Shown here: positions 1 to 10,138 of the stretch, piece by piece
How positions within the stretch are numbered: position 1 is the first letter of the stretch
Layout of the letters: every line of letters begins with the position of its first letter
DNA from: Pollenia angustigena
Lineage: Eukaryota > Arthropoda > Insecta > Diptera > Polleniidae
Assembly: GCA_930367215.1 (NCBI GenBank)
Contig: OV884060.1
Span: 213,655,253 to 213,719,252, forward strand
DNA: 64,000 nt
Direction of reading: 5' to 3'
Position numbers and translations under genes: made by a program
Notes under the pieces: generated by a model
Told to the model about the DNA's origin: nothing
The model's database searches: none
Seen by the model: the letters and a program-made list of their open reading frames with translations, nothing else

Positions 1-90
1 ATCATACAGATTTTACTCCTTAAACATTTAAACTGTCGGTGGAGGGTATCAAAGATTCGGCACAGCCGAATATAGCACTCTAACTTGTTT
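1..90. repeat. Fly dispersed repeat, copy A (3' end only)
   Basis: The window opens inside a dispersed repeat. The stretch with 'GGTGGAGGGTATCAAAG' and 'TTCGGCACAGCCGAATATAG' recurs almost unchanged at 9540-9613 and, more diverged, at 4165-4217. The 5' end lies outside the window. Confidence 0.8.
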
Positions 91-506
91 TATTTGTGAG
101 CGGTTAAACAATTGAAAGATAAAATTCCATAAAAAAAAATAAGTTTAAAGATATTAAAAAATTAAAATATTAGCGGAGTTCATTCAAGTATTAGTGATGT
201 AATAGTGCAAATGCAAAATATCATAGTTTTTTTGTAAAATCCAACAACAAAACACACAGAGATTTCGTTATATTTTATAAAAGTGCTACGATATTTCATC
301 AACATCTTAAAATCGAAAAAATGGACACACGCTGTTGACCATGAAAACCACAGATTTTTCATTTGCTCTTTTGCAAGCCTTATATTGAACTCCGCTATTT
401 GATTAACATTAAGAAAAATTGTAAAAAGCCACAAAATAAAAAATCGATGCTAAAATATTTTAATTTATTTTGTATTTTTATGACAGCTATGAAAGGTGCT
501 GTATCA
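91..506. other. AT-rich stretch, no feature seen
   Basis: Open frames here are short and of low complexity. I see no recognisable protein, RNA or repeat structure. Confidence 0.5.
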
Positions 507-690
507 TAATATGATTGGTTCTAAATTTATTATGATTAACATGATGATAATATGATTACTTCTTAGCTTATTATGATTAACATGACAATAATATGATTAT
601 TTTCTTAGCTTATTATGATTCACATGACAATAATTTGATTACTTCTTAACTTAGTATGATTAAGAGAATAATAATATGATTAAGGGAAAA
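507..690. repeat. Minisatellite, period about 41 bp
   Basis: The start motif 'AATATGATT' recurs near 509, 550, 590, 632 and 672, each followed by a 'TTCTTAGCTTATTATGATT'-type segment and 'AACATGA'. That gives about four and a half imperfect units of 41-42 bp. Both halves of the unit contain TATGATT, so it is partly self-similar. Confidence 0.75.
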
Positions 691-1136
691 ATATTATGAT
701 GACATATTACGAGTATATTTAGTCATAATATGATTCAATAATAATCTTATTATGGTGACTACAATCATAATTCTTATCATAATATGTTGCTCTTAGAATA
801 TGTTTACCACAACCATGTTTTTTTTTGCGTGTTGACAAATGATAAACGCGGCTTTCAAACAAATGTCATTTTAACAATGATGCCACAATAACAATAGCAT
901 TTTGGGCACTTTTCTTGTGATGACACTAAAATGATATAGGAACATCTTGTTAATGCTATGTTCATACGAAGATATAAACCACTCGTTTCGCTCTCAGAAA
1001 ATAGATTGCCAAACATGCAATCTATTTTCAATTTTACGTTTTTTTTTTGTGTTGTGAGTGTGATTTTATTTAAAATAGATAAAAGAAATTAAGTAAAAAT
1101 TAAAAATATATTCTTTAATACTTTTATTTTATCACT
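691..1136. other. Non-coding, with a fragment shared with 4.3-5.0 kb
   Basis: No coding potential is seen. Short strings such as 'GTGATGACACTAAAAT' (919-934) and 'TTTCGCTCTCA' (987-997) recur around 4999 and 4350, suggesting an old copy of the same dispersed repeat. Confidence 0.4.
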
Positions 1137-4100
1137 TTATTATACCCTTCACCACAGGTGGACAAGGGTATATATGTATACGTTTGTCATTCCGTTTGTA
1201 ATTTCTACAATATATAAAATTCTATAAAGTATATATATTCTGGGTCCTTATGAGGAGAGAAGTTGATTTAACGATATCCATCCGTCTGTCCATCCTTCGT
1301 TTGATATGTGTTTTCCGGAGATTCCAGACATGATATAGGCTAGGTTGTTTTACATTTATGTCACATATAGTCCACCATTTCCTGCTATTAAAATTTAACC
1401 GGGTTGGTCCAACAATGGCTGAGATATGACCAAAAAACCATGACTGCCTCTAATTTTTCCAAAAAATCCCTTGTGGTTGTTGTATTTTTATTAATTTTTC
1501 TGTATATCTGGAGAACGGCAAGAGCCAAAGTTTTCAAATTAAGTACAAACATTTAGGTTATAAATACACACCATCCTACAAAATGTGGGCGGGATTGGAG
1601 AAGAGGGCGTGGTACCTCCCATGCAAAAAGTATTAAAAATTGTATAAAAACCTGAATTTTTTGACTGTAATATGACCTATGGTTACGCCTTATATATCAA
1701 AAGATCGGAAATTTTTAAAAGAAAATATTTTCTAAAAAACTCGGGAAAATCGGTTCAGATACGAACAAGTTATAACCAAAATATTAATTTTTTTATGTTC
1801 TAAAAACGATTTTAAAAAAATTTTTAATATTTTTAATTAGGCTTAAGTTCATGAAATTTAATTTTTATTAAATTATTTTTATGAAGAAAGGAATTTTACA
1901 ACATGAAAATTAATTAAAATTGTTATTGATAATCCTTCATTCTTGACGTGGCTCGGGCTCGAACCCTGGCCGGCAGGTTACCATGACATGTTTCGATCGC
2001 AACCACTCGATCTCCTCAGATGGATTTGCCGTCTTACACTCGCAGCCATCGACGACTGCTGACGTCACTAGTCAAACATCAATCCTTAAACCAAATTGTA
2101 TTTTAACATTTGGTAGATCGAAATTTGCTTTCCTGAATGATTATCCATTTTAATTGATTTTACATGTTTTTTCCTTTACTTCCGTTTTTTCGTACTTTCG
2201 TCAAGAATTTTTCTTGAAGTCCAAGTACATTTTTTGTTTTTTCACTTTGTCTTTCTCTTTTCCGTTGACCTTTTTCAGCACAACTTGAAGGACAAATGTA
2301 CACATAGAGCTCGTGCCTTAGCTTTAACAATAATTAGTATTGTGGTTATTTTGTTGAACTATTTATGGTTTTTAATCCAAATTTTTAATATTTTTAATTA
2401 GGCTTAAGTTCATGAAATTTAATTTTTATTAAATTATTTTTATGAAGAAAGGAATTTTACAACATGAAAATTAATTAAAATTGTTATTGATAATCCTTCA
2501 TTCTTGACGTGGCTCGGGCTCGAACCCTGGCCGGCAGGTTACCATGACATGTTTCGATCGCAACCACTCGATCTCCTCAGATGGATTTGCCGTCTTACAC
2601 TCGCAGCCATCAACGACTGCTGACGTCACTAGTCAAACATCAATCCTTAAACCAAATTGTATTTTAACATTTGGTAGATCGAAATTTGCTTTCCTGAATG
2701 ATTATCCATTTTAATTGATTTTACATGTTTTTTCCTTTACTTCCGTTTTTTCGTACTTTCGTCAAGAATTTTTCTTGAAGTCCAAGTACATTTTTTGTTT
2801 TTTCACTTTGTCTTTCTCTTTTCCGTTGACCTTTTTCAGCACAACTTGAAGGACAAATGTACACATAGAGCTCGTGCCTTAGCTTTAACAATAATTAGTA
2901 TTGTGGTTATTTTGTTGAACTATTTATGGTTTTTAATCCAAATTTTTAATATTTTTAATTAGGCTTAAGTTCATGAAATTTAATTTTTATTAAATTATTT
3001 TTATGAAGAAAGGAATTTTACAACATGAAAATTAATTAAAATTGTTATTGATAATCCTTCATTCTTGACGTGGCTCGGGCTCGAACCCTGGCCGGCAGGT
3101 TACCATGACATGTTTCGATCGCAACCACTCGATCTCCTCAGATGGATTTGCCGTCTTACACTCGCAGCCATCGACGACTGCTGACGTCACTAGTCAAACA
3201 TCAATCCTTAAACCAAATTGTATTTTAACATTTGGTAGATCGAAATTTGCTTTCCTGAATGATTATCCATTTTAATTGATTTTACATGTTTTTTCCTTTA
3301 CTTCCGTTTTTTCGTACTTTCGTCAAGAATTTTTCTTGAAGTCCAAGTACATTTTTTGTTTTTTCACTTTGTCTTTCTCTTTTCCGTTGACCTTTTTCAG
3401 CACAACTTGAAGGACAAATGTACACATAGAGCTCGTGCCTTAGCTTTAACAATAATTAGTATTGTGGTTATTTTGTTGAACTATTTATGGTTTTTAATCC
3501 AAATTTTTAATATTTTTAATTAGGCTTAAGTTCATGAAATTTAATTTTTATTAAATTATTTTTATGAAGAAAGGAATTTTACAACATGAAAATTAATTAA
3601 AATTGTTATTGATAATCCTTCATTCTTGACGTGGCTCGGGCTCGAACCCTGGCCGGCAGGTTACCATGACATGTTTCGATCGCAACCACTCGATCTCCTC
3701 AGATGGATTTGCCGTCTTACACTCGCAGCCATCGACGACTGCTGACGTCACTAGTCAAACATCAATCCTTAAACCAAATTGTATTTTAACATTTGGTAGA
3801 TCGAAATTTGGTTGCGATCGAAACATGTCATGGTAACCTGCCGGCCAGGGTTCGAGCCCGAGCCACGTCAAGAATGAAGGATTATCAATAACAATTTTAA
3901 TTAATTTTCATGTTGTAAAATTCCTTTCTTCATAAAAATAATTTAATAAAAATTAAATTTCATGAACTTAAGCCTAATTAAAAATATTAAAAATTTGGAT
4001 TAAAAACCATAAATAGTTCAACAAAATAACCACAATACTAATTATTTTAAAAAAATATTTACCAGTTTTCGCTTTTTAAAATTTCATTTATAATGAAGTT

Positions 4101-4217
4101 TTAAGTATTGTAAATATGTATGCATATGTAAAAATTATTTAGTTGCTCTGTATTCTGCTCGCACAATGGTAAAGGGTATAAGATTCGGCACAGCCGAATA
4201 TAGCACTCTTACTTGTT
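1137..4217. repeat. Fly dispersed repeat, copy B (split by nested array)
   Basis: It begins with 'TATACCCTTCACCACAGG' and 'GTTTGTCATTCCGTTTGTAA', and ends with 'GATTCGGCACAGCCGAATA' and 'CTTACTTGTT'. The body is interrupted between about 1809 and 4056 by the 561-bp-unit array, so the array is the younger insertion. The class is uncertain. The ends read as short inverted repeats (CACC...GGTG), and no coding capacity was seen. Confidence 0.7.
1822..4043. mobile_element. Foldback/tandem element with 561-bp units and tRNA-like promoter
   Basis: Near-identical head-to-tail units have the anchor 'GGCTTAAGTTCATGAA' at about 1840, 2401, 2962 and 3523, giving a constant 561-bp period. The fourth unit breaks at 3810, where the sequence switches to an inverted copy of the unit start (3811-4043). 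A 13-bp sequence (attttaaaaaaat) flanks the whole at 1809-1821 and 4044-4056 and is a candidate target-site duplication. Units contain, on the minus strand, 'GAGTGGTTGCGATCGA' (A-box-like) and 'GGTTCGAGCCC' (B-box) about 40 bp apart. Only a few single-base differences separate the units, so amplification is recent. No protein is encoded. Confidence 0.8.
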
Positions 4218-4714
4218 TTTTATAACATCAATTTTAATTTGTTTTTTGTTTTTTTGAGAGCGTGTTCAGATAAGATAACGATAATTGTTATCAAAATTGG
4301 AGATGATCGTACATTTTTCCTGCTACGCAGCATGTTTCAAAATAAACGACCTATTTCGCTCTCAAAATTTTGTATGGCAAAACATGTTGTTTCAGCCATG
4401 TTTGGGGCGCGAAACAGGAATGGGATAATGAAACGCGAATATTTCTGTCCGTGTGAACATGGAATAAGATGTTATTGTTTGGCTCTATGTATTTCTAATA
4501 GCCCTTTTACACTTGAGCACATCTTAGAGGAATGCGTGGAAGATGTTGAAAATCAAAAAAACTTGCTTACATTTGCAACATCTTTCAACATAAAAATATT
4601 TATTTTCAAATGTATGAGCAAATAAAACCTAAAAACATGATATTATTGTCCTGATCTCTTTGGGACTTTTATTAGTGATGGTATATATTTTAAACAAATT
4701 ATTTGCTTTTTTTT
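4218..4714. repeat. Degenerate dispersed repeat (related to 34.3 kb)
   Basis: The block at 4347-4450 ('TTTCGCTCTCAAAATTTTG', 'GGCAAAACATGTTG', 'GCGAAACAGGAAT') is matched at 34302-34375. The 128-codon open frame across 4239-4625 has no family motif and looks fortuitous. Confidence 0.5.
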
Positions 4715-4999
4715 CTACACTGAAAAAATTTTCTTCACAGATCCAATGAAATTTACATTAAAATTCAACCTACGTAACCTTTCATTGGATTAATGAAGTA
4801 TTAATAAAATCAATGACAAAATTTTCATTGATTTTATGAATCCTCATTGAAAAAATGGATAAAATAAACGTTTGTCATTAAACTAATGCAAAATTTTCAT
4901 TGATTTTATGAAACATTTCATTAATTCAATGAAAGGTTACATAGGTTGAATTTTAATGTAAATTTCATTGGATCTGTGAAGAAATTTTTTTCAGTGTAG
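4715..4999. mobile_element. MITE, Tc1/mariner-like ends (TA duplication)
   Basis: Long inverted repeats start 'CACTGAAAAAATTTTCTTCA' and end with the complement, 'TGAAGAAATTTTTTTCAGTG', flanked by TA on both sides. The arms continue inward for about 70 bp (from 'CAGATCCAATGAAATTTACA'). About 285 bp and no coding capacity. A related right end lies at 21580-21712. Confidence 0.75.
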
Positions 5000-5703
5000 T
5001 GATGACACTAAAATAATCAAAAGATGTTTAACAAAACAACATGTGATATGAACATCTTTTAAAGATGAAGAAAAATGTTGGTTTTTAGCCCTATACAATT
5101 GTTATGGGAAGATGTTAACATCTTTGCGATAAGATGTAAGATGTAGGCAGGTGTAAAAAGCCTATTATTGGAAAATTTCAACATCCTCGCAAATTGATAG
5201 TTGATGTTAGATATGGACAAGTGTGAAAAGACTTTTAGATACACCTATTTTTTTGGACCATATTTTATGGAAATCGAGGAACAAGTTGAGGTAAATGTGA
5301 ATAGCATTTAATACTGGACAATAATTGAATTCTTTTTTAGGCCCGATATAGAGAACAATCCAGAATTTTGTTTCTAACAAACTTTAAGTAGATATTTTCT
5401 AAACAGACTTAATAAGAGCCAATTAAAATAAAAAAATTTTGAAATATTTTTCTTTTAACATTAGCTTTGAAAATGTTTCGATACAAATCACATAAATGTT
5501 CCATATTTCAAAAGTTTGAATTGGCTTTTGCAAATACATAACTTTATCTTTCGAATCGGCAATAGAATTTTTTTTTTTTGAGTTTTGTACGATCTTGTTA
5601 GTCCTTTCTCAGTTCACATATCGCGCTTGATCAGCAAGAGGGTACTAACTCAAAATAGTAATATTCATATCCACCTGCTTTAAAAAATATCATGCTATGT
5701 TGT
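5000..5703. other. Non-coding stretch
   Basis: 5000-5245 continues the degenerate repeat interrupted by the MITE, with alternating 'GATGTTAACATCTT'-like strings. From 5250 to 5700 I see nothing recognisable. Confidence 0.4.
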
Positions 5704-6153
5704 TTAACCCTTCTGCATCCCTTGGATATGTGCCCTTCCTATGATCCTTTGGGTCAATATGACCCAACAATAAAATGTTAGCAGCATTTCATATTTAAGT
5801 GTAATAAAAACAAAAGCGATTCTATAGATTATTTGACCGAAAAAATTATTTATCGATGATTCTGAATGAAGATGAACTCAATTCAATAGAAAACAAATTT
5901 TAAAGTGGAATTAAACTTGCAATATCGCATGTTGGCTCATATTGACCCAAAGGATATTAAATGTGTGTAAATCGTGTTTTTTGGAGGGGGAAGGAAAAAC
6001 TAAAATTTTATTATTTTCATTTAAATTTATAATTTTTGTCCCTGTAATGGATAAATTGAAGTTTCACGTCCATATCTTATATTAAAAGGGACAAATTTTG
6101 CGTTTGAAAACCAAAATTGGGTCATATTGACCCAAGGAGTGCAGAAGGGTTAA
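5704..6153. mobile_element. piggyBac-type MITE (TTAA duplication)
   Basis: A 442-bp segment is bounded by TTAA at 5704-5707 and 6150-6153. The terminal inverted repeats begin 'CCCTTCTGCA' and end 'TGCAGAAGGG'. Subterminal 'GGGTCAATATGACCCAA' and 'GGGTCATATTGACCCAA' sit on opposite sides. TTAA duplication and CCC ends are the signature of the piggyBac superfamily. No transposase remains. Confidence 0.85.
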
Positions 6154-6843
6154 GACTTTTTGTCAATGAAAATGTTGGTTATAAAACTCTTTCTCATATG
6201 CCTTTAATGTAAAATTAAAAATTGTTTTGCTTCTACTGAAAGCTTTTAGGTTTTGATTAGGTGCGTTATGATTTTTAAAACGTATGCACGACTATATATT
6301 TTACGAACAAGCGATTAATTTCCGATTTAAAGTCGACACATTTTGTGCAATGGGTGGAGGTTCTTCGAAGTTATCGAATCTTTATGCTTAAATTGTTTCT
6401 TCTAGTTGATTTCATAATAAGTACGATCTTTAAAAACTGTAATAGCAAAGTGGGATTACTTGAACATTTGTAGGGCCTTGCTGAGTCTTTCCCGGTTATC
6501 ATAAAGCTTTCTTAACTTTAGCTCTACAATATATTGGCATTAATCATGTTAAATTTGATCCGACTTGTACTTTTATTTTATCGTCCCATTTTACAATTTT
6601 CCACAAATCCACTGAACCGAACACTAAGCAGCGGTATTAAGTGTTTATTTTCGAGCACTGGTTGTAAGTTCCTTTTTAGCTTAATTTTATTTTCTTGATA
6701 TCATAGCTGTGGCAATAATGAAAAATTGCTTAAGTCAATTGTCTTAGTTTAGTAGTAGAGCAATTTCATACTCATAAAGTTGTTTTGATAATTAAGGAGC
6801 AAATATAATTCTAATATAATCTTCACTTTTCTGCGGTTATAGA
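6154..6843. other. Non-coding stretch, nothing recognised
   Basis: AT-rich sequence without long open frames, inverted repeats or family motifs that I can identify. Confidence 0.4.
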
Positions 6844-7391
6844 TTTTTATACCCTTTTCCGAAGGCAAAAAGGTAAATTTAAGTTTGTCATTCCGTTTGT
6901 AATTTTGAGAATTTTGATGTCCTTCTGTTTGGCCCCAGATATTATGGGGACATGGATGTTAAATATTTATGTCATAGATACTCCGTTAGAGTTTGTTATT
7001 GATATTCAGCCTGGCCGGCTTACAAATGGCTGAGATGGAAGCAAAAAACCAAGACTGTCTCTTATCTAACCCATAAATCTCTTGTTGTGGTTTTTTTATT
7101 ACCTTTTCTATTTATCTGGAGAACGGCAAGAGCCAACGTTTTCAACGTTTCCAACTTTAAAGAAAATATTGTTTTCAATATATCTGGGGAAAAGAAAAAG
7201 CCAAACTTTCCGAATTGGGTACAAGCATATTGGTTATCAAAATACAACATCCGACAATAGTGAGCGGGATCAGAGAAGTTTGCGTGGCACAAAATACCTT
7301 TATTTATATCTTAAGAGCGGCATTTATATGATGAAGGGTTTATGAACCCTTGTGTATTCGGCGTAGAAGAATACAGCACTATTACTTGTTC
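6844..7391. repeat. Fly dispersed repeat, copy C
   Basis: It starts 'TTTATACCCTTTTCCGAAGG' with 'GTTTGTCATTCCGTTTGTAA' and ends 'GCACTATTACTTGTTC'. The segment 'TATCTGGAGAACGGCAAGAG' (7109-7128) also occurs in copy B at 1504-1523, confirming the family. Open frames on both strands here are shadows of the repeat. Confidence 0.7.
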
Positions 7392-7720
7392 TTTTGTAAG
7401 TTTTTGTTTACTTAATATTTTTAATGTCATGGTTTGGAAGTTAACTAAAGTTTTTATTCCAAATGTTATTGTACACAAAAAAAAAAGATAAGCAGAAAGT
7501 CATTTTGCTATAACTTCCTGAAAAATTCCACAAAATAATTGAAAACTTTGCGCATGGGTACTTTTGAACATGAAAAAGGTACTATTTACTAAAATTATGC
7601 TTAAGTCAATTTAAGTTTTTCTTCTTTTTACCACAGATATTCTTTGAAGAGATCACACCGATTAGATATTGTTATATGAAAGGCTAAATTTGAAGGTTAA
7701 GAGCCGAACTGAACTTTAAT

Positions 7721-8243
7721 ACCATGGTAGATAAGGCCATGATGGCGTTATCTCTCATTCAATAGGGAGATAAAGCCTTTTTTGTTTTTTTTTTCATTTG
7801 AATGGGATATAAAGCCATCATGGCCTTAGCTCACATTAGCAATATTAGAATATGGCTTTATCTCTCATTTCAGTTCCGGAGACACTAAAGTTAAGTATTG
7901 AAATCTGGCTTCGCATACTAAAGTTTTTCTGCATGACGGGCTGCGGCCGTGCTTATAGATTTTTTCCTCCAGTAAGACGCGGCAGGTGGCTTCGCTGAAT
8001 AAAGTTTTCCTGCGTGCGTCCCAAGAATAAAAAAATTAAAAAAGGATTTTCCCTTTTACAGAATGTTTACACCATGCATAACAACTTTCTGAAAAAATAT
8101 GGCTTTATCTCTCATTTGCGAAAAAAATTTCGCAAAATTTTAAATATGACCTTACCTCTCAATGATTGGGCAATAAGGCCATTATGGCTTTATCTCCCAT
8201 TCAATTCAGCAATTAATGCCATCATGGCCTTATCTACCATGGT
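7721..8243. mobile_element. Foldback element with 30-bp terminal inverted repeats
   Basis: The terminal arms 7721-7750 (from 'ACCATGGTAGATAAGGCCAT') and 8214-8243 (to 'ATGGCCTTATCTACCATGGT') match at 29 of 30 positions. The interior repeats short modules such as 'GGCTTTATCTCTCATTT' (7854, 8101) and 'GCCATCATGGCCTTA' (7812, 8218). It has no coding capacity; the 88-codon frame at 8014-8280 is fortuitous. Confidence 0.7.
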
Positions 8244-8317
8244 TTTAAAACCCCCTTTAATTCACTTGATGAAATTTTAAATTAAAACTAATTTTTGTTT
8301 TTGATTAATAGTTTAAT

Positions 8318-10138
8318 CAGGGCTGCCAGATAAATTTGAGAGGAAATCGTCAATTTCCTAAAAAAAAAAATAAATAATAAAATAAATAAAAAAAAATCGT
8401 CATTCACGTTTCGAAAAATCGACAAAAAAAATTCACTTAAATTGATTTTTTTTTACAATTTTTGTTCGATTTTTATAAAAAAAACATTCAAACAAAAACA
8501 TAATTACTTCATACCCAGCTAGCATTTTAAAAGTTTCATGAAGAGCGTCTTTGATCGTCGATGACCGCATTTTTTAATCGTAGGAGAATCCTTACACGGG
8601 AAAAACTGTAAAACGCCTGAGATTATTTCATAACACAGCGAATGACGCTTCTTCAATCGTTGCGGGAATCGTTTAAGACGTGGGTAAAGATTATCTAACG
8701 AGTCTTTCATGTCAAGAATCGTATGAGACTCATGTATATATTCTCTTATAACTCTTGAAATGATTGCCATATTATTGTTGAAAATATGATTTATACAAAA
8801 AGTCATAAAAGGTTCATTCAATGATTTGGTTTGACGAAAGATAAACAAAGTGTAACATTGTTGTTTTTATACCCTCCACCACAATTAGTTGTGAAGTGGG
8901 TATATTAAGTTTGTCATTCCGTGTGAAACTTTTTTATTATTCATCTCAGACCCCATAAAGATTATATATTCTGGGTCCTTGAGTAATTCTAAGTCGATTT
9001 AGCTATGTCCGTCTGTCTGTCCGTCTGTTGAAAACACGCTCACTTTCGAACAACTCAAAAGAAATGAACAAACTTTGTGCCAAATTGTTTGTAGTTATCC
9101 TAAGCAGTTTGGGATTGAAATCCAGCAAAATCGGTTTAGTAGGACCAGAGCTATGAATCAAAATGTGGAACCACCATTAAAAAAAATTGATAATTTTGTT
9201 ACAAAAAATAACATAAATGCTGGAACAAGTCACGGAATGAGATAAGATTTTGCAAAAATTTGTTTTATTTGACTGGAAATCACGCTGTTAAATTTCGTGA
9301 AGATCCGTCCATAATTTACACTAAGCCCCATATAAACAATACTCCCGGAAAACAGTTTAGTACGCCTAAAACCGTAAAAAATAACGCTAGCGTAACAAAA
9401 TTTGGAACGTCACAGTTTTTTAGGAATAGAAATAACACCTTAGGCCCCATAGAAACCCTACTCCCGGAAAACAGTTTAGTCACCTAAACTGTGACAAATC
9501 GTCACAAGTTAAGATAATATTAACATCATACATATATTACTCCTTAAACATTCGAACTGTCGGTGGAGGGTATCAAAGATTCGGCACAGCCGAATATAGC
9601 ACTCTAACTTGTTGTACTCTGAAAACATTCAAAGATTTTCTTTAGATTTGTATATTACAGCGGTTCGTAAACAAAAGCAGCACGCGTTTTCTAGTTTTTA
9701 AAAAGAGCGGCCTTAACGCTTTCCAATTGGAAACCCCGATTTTGACTGCTCGTTTAATAGTAAGGCTTGCCGCTATTATTAATTAATAATTGCAATTTAG
9801 CTATTTTTCGGCCAATTTAGCGTTTTTATCTCTATTTTTATTTATAATTTGTGGGTTTTATTAAACAAGAAAGCTATCACTACTGTTCGTGACACAACGT
9901 TGACGCTCTTGCTTTCGTATAGCGTAAAAGCTAAGGGAAAGAAAACGTTCCGCCTTTCGCTCTTGTTAGGGTACGGCTGACATTCCAAGATAAAAAAACG
10001 TTTAAGAAAATTTAATGTTTTATTCAGACTTTGGAGACTGAAAAAATCGTCGCTTTTTAGAAAAAAATCAGCTAACTTTGCTAATTCTGGAACAAAAATA
10101 GTCAAAATTACGATAAATCGTCAAATCTGGCAGCCCTA
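8318..10138. mobile_element. hAT-like element carrying a nested repeat
   Basis: The ends are inverted: 'CAGGGCTGCCAGAT' at the left and 'ATCTGGCAGCCCTA' at the right. They are flanked by agtttaat (8310-8317) and agtttagt (10139-10146), an 8-bp duplication with one mismatch. CAGGG ends and 8-bp duplications are typical of hAT. Two minus-strand open frames (9842-10105 and 8519-8848) lie either side of the nested fly repeat and could be remnants of one gene, but I recognise no transposase motif in them. Confidence 0.6.
8866..9613. repeat. Fly dispersed repeat, copy D (complete)
   Basis: The most complete copy in the window: 'TATACCCTCCACCACA' at the left, 'GTTTGTCATTCCGTGTG', a 'GTCCGTCTGTCTGTCCGTCTG' stretch near 9007, and the right end shared with copy A. 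'CTCCCGGAAAACAGTTTAGT' occurs twice internally (9342 and 9460), so part of the body is duplicated. It is nested inside the hAT-like element. Confidence 0.8.

Noticed and set aside
4239..4625. 128-codon frame as a possible gene
   Set aside because: Part of it is a dispersed repeat also found at 34.3 kb, where the frame is not kept.
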